Made by a program: the position numbers and the translations under genes. Shown piece by piece: positions 28,411 through 28,430 of a DNA stretch of 28,430 bases. How positions within the stretch are numbered: the first letter of the stretch is position 1; each line of letters starts with the position of its first letter. The notes under the pieces were generated by a model that ran no database searches, had not been told where the DNA came from, and worked only from the letters and a program-made list of their open reading frames with translations. Source of the stretch: a virus; the IMG/VR virus record IMGVR_UViG_3300042541_001064, positions 1 through 28,430 of that record. One strand, written 5' to 3'.

Positions 28411-28430
28411 TAAACCCTTATATATCTAAG

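Overview
The window reads as most of a temperate siphovirus genome (HK97-type head, lambda-like tail assembly, tyrosine integrase). Every convincing gene is on the minus strand, so the operon runs from position 28363 down to 1. The likely host is a planctomycete or relative. This is an inference from three things: the integrase C-terminus, the Cys-rich protein next to a glycosyltransferase-like gene, and the C39-like/thioredoxin-like exported protein. All three resemble proteins I associate with Planctomycetota. No host housekeeping gene is present to confirm it.

Layout in order of transcription. (1) 28363-25850, DNA metabolism and packaging lead-in: Zn-ribbon protein, DUF6378-like protein, HNH protein, RusA resolvase, metallophosphoesterase, second HNH protein. 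(2) 25723-25849, a non-coding gap with inverted repeats, a candidate packaging (cos) region. (3) 25722-21272: P27-type small terminase, large terminase, portal with a long C-terminal extension, prohead protease. (4) 21271-20513, the longest gap between core genes. It holds a separately terminated small membrane/coiled-coil gene, then a promoter with a palindrome in its spacer, and a highly structured leader in front of the capsid gene. (5) 20512-16022: major capsid, small protein, connector, head closure, gp10-like, DUF3168-like, tail tube, and a tail assembly chaperone pair joined by a clear -1 slippery site. (6) 16013-13308, tape measure. (7) 13297-4901: distal tail and fibre genes, with a glycosyltransferase-like gene and a Cys-rich gene among them, and repeat-rich fibres. 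(8) 4888-1896, lysis and accessory genes: an exported peptidase-like protein, a holin-like protein and small membrane or Zn-binding proteins. (9) 1912-1672: the 3' half of a tRNA-Pro(GGG) gene flanked by repeats, read as attP. (10) 1622-408, integrase. (11) 292-1, the beginning of a small unknown gene cut by the window edge.

The genes work as a packaging, head, tail, lysis and integration set. Most neighbours overlap by ATGA or TAATG, which implies translational coupling. No repressor, excisionase, replication initiator or polymerase is visible, so the early/lysogeny region is either outside the window or unrecognised.

The tRNA fragment lies between the integrase and the late genes and lacks a tRNA 5' half. 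That is the arrangement of a phage attP, not of either end of an integrated prophage, so the sequence probably represents a free, excised or circular phage genome, or a tandem junction.

The strongest signals beyond routine annotation are the capsid leader RNA with its attenuator-like terminator, the attP arms, the programmed frameshift, the fibre whose six near-identical repeats vary only at fixed positions, and two genes whose ribosome-binding sites point to AUU or AUA initiation.
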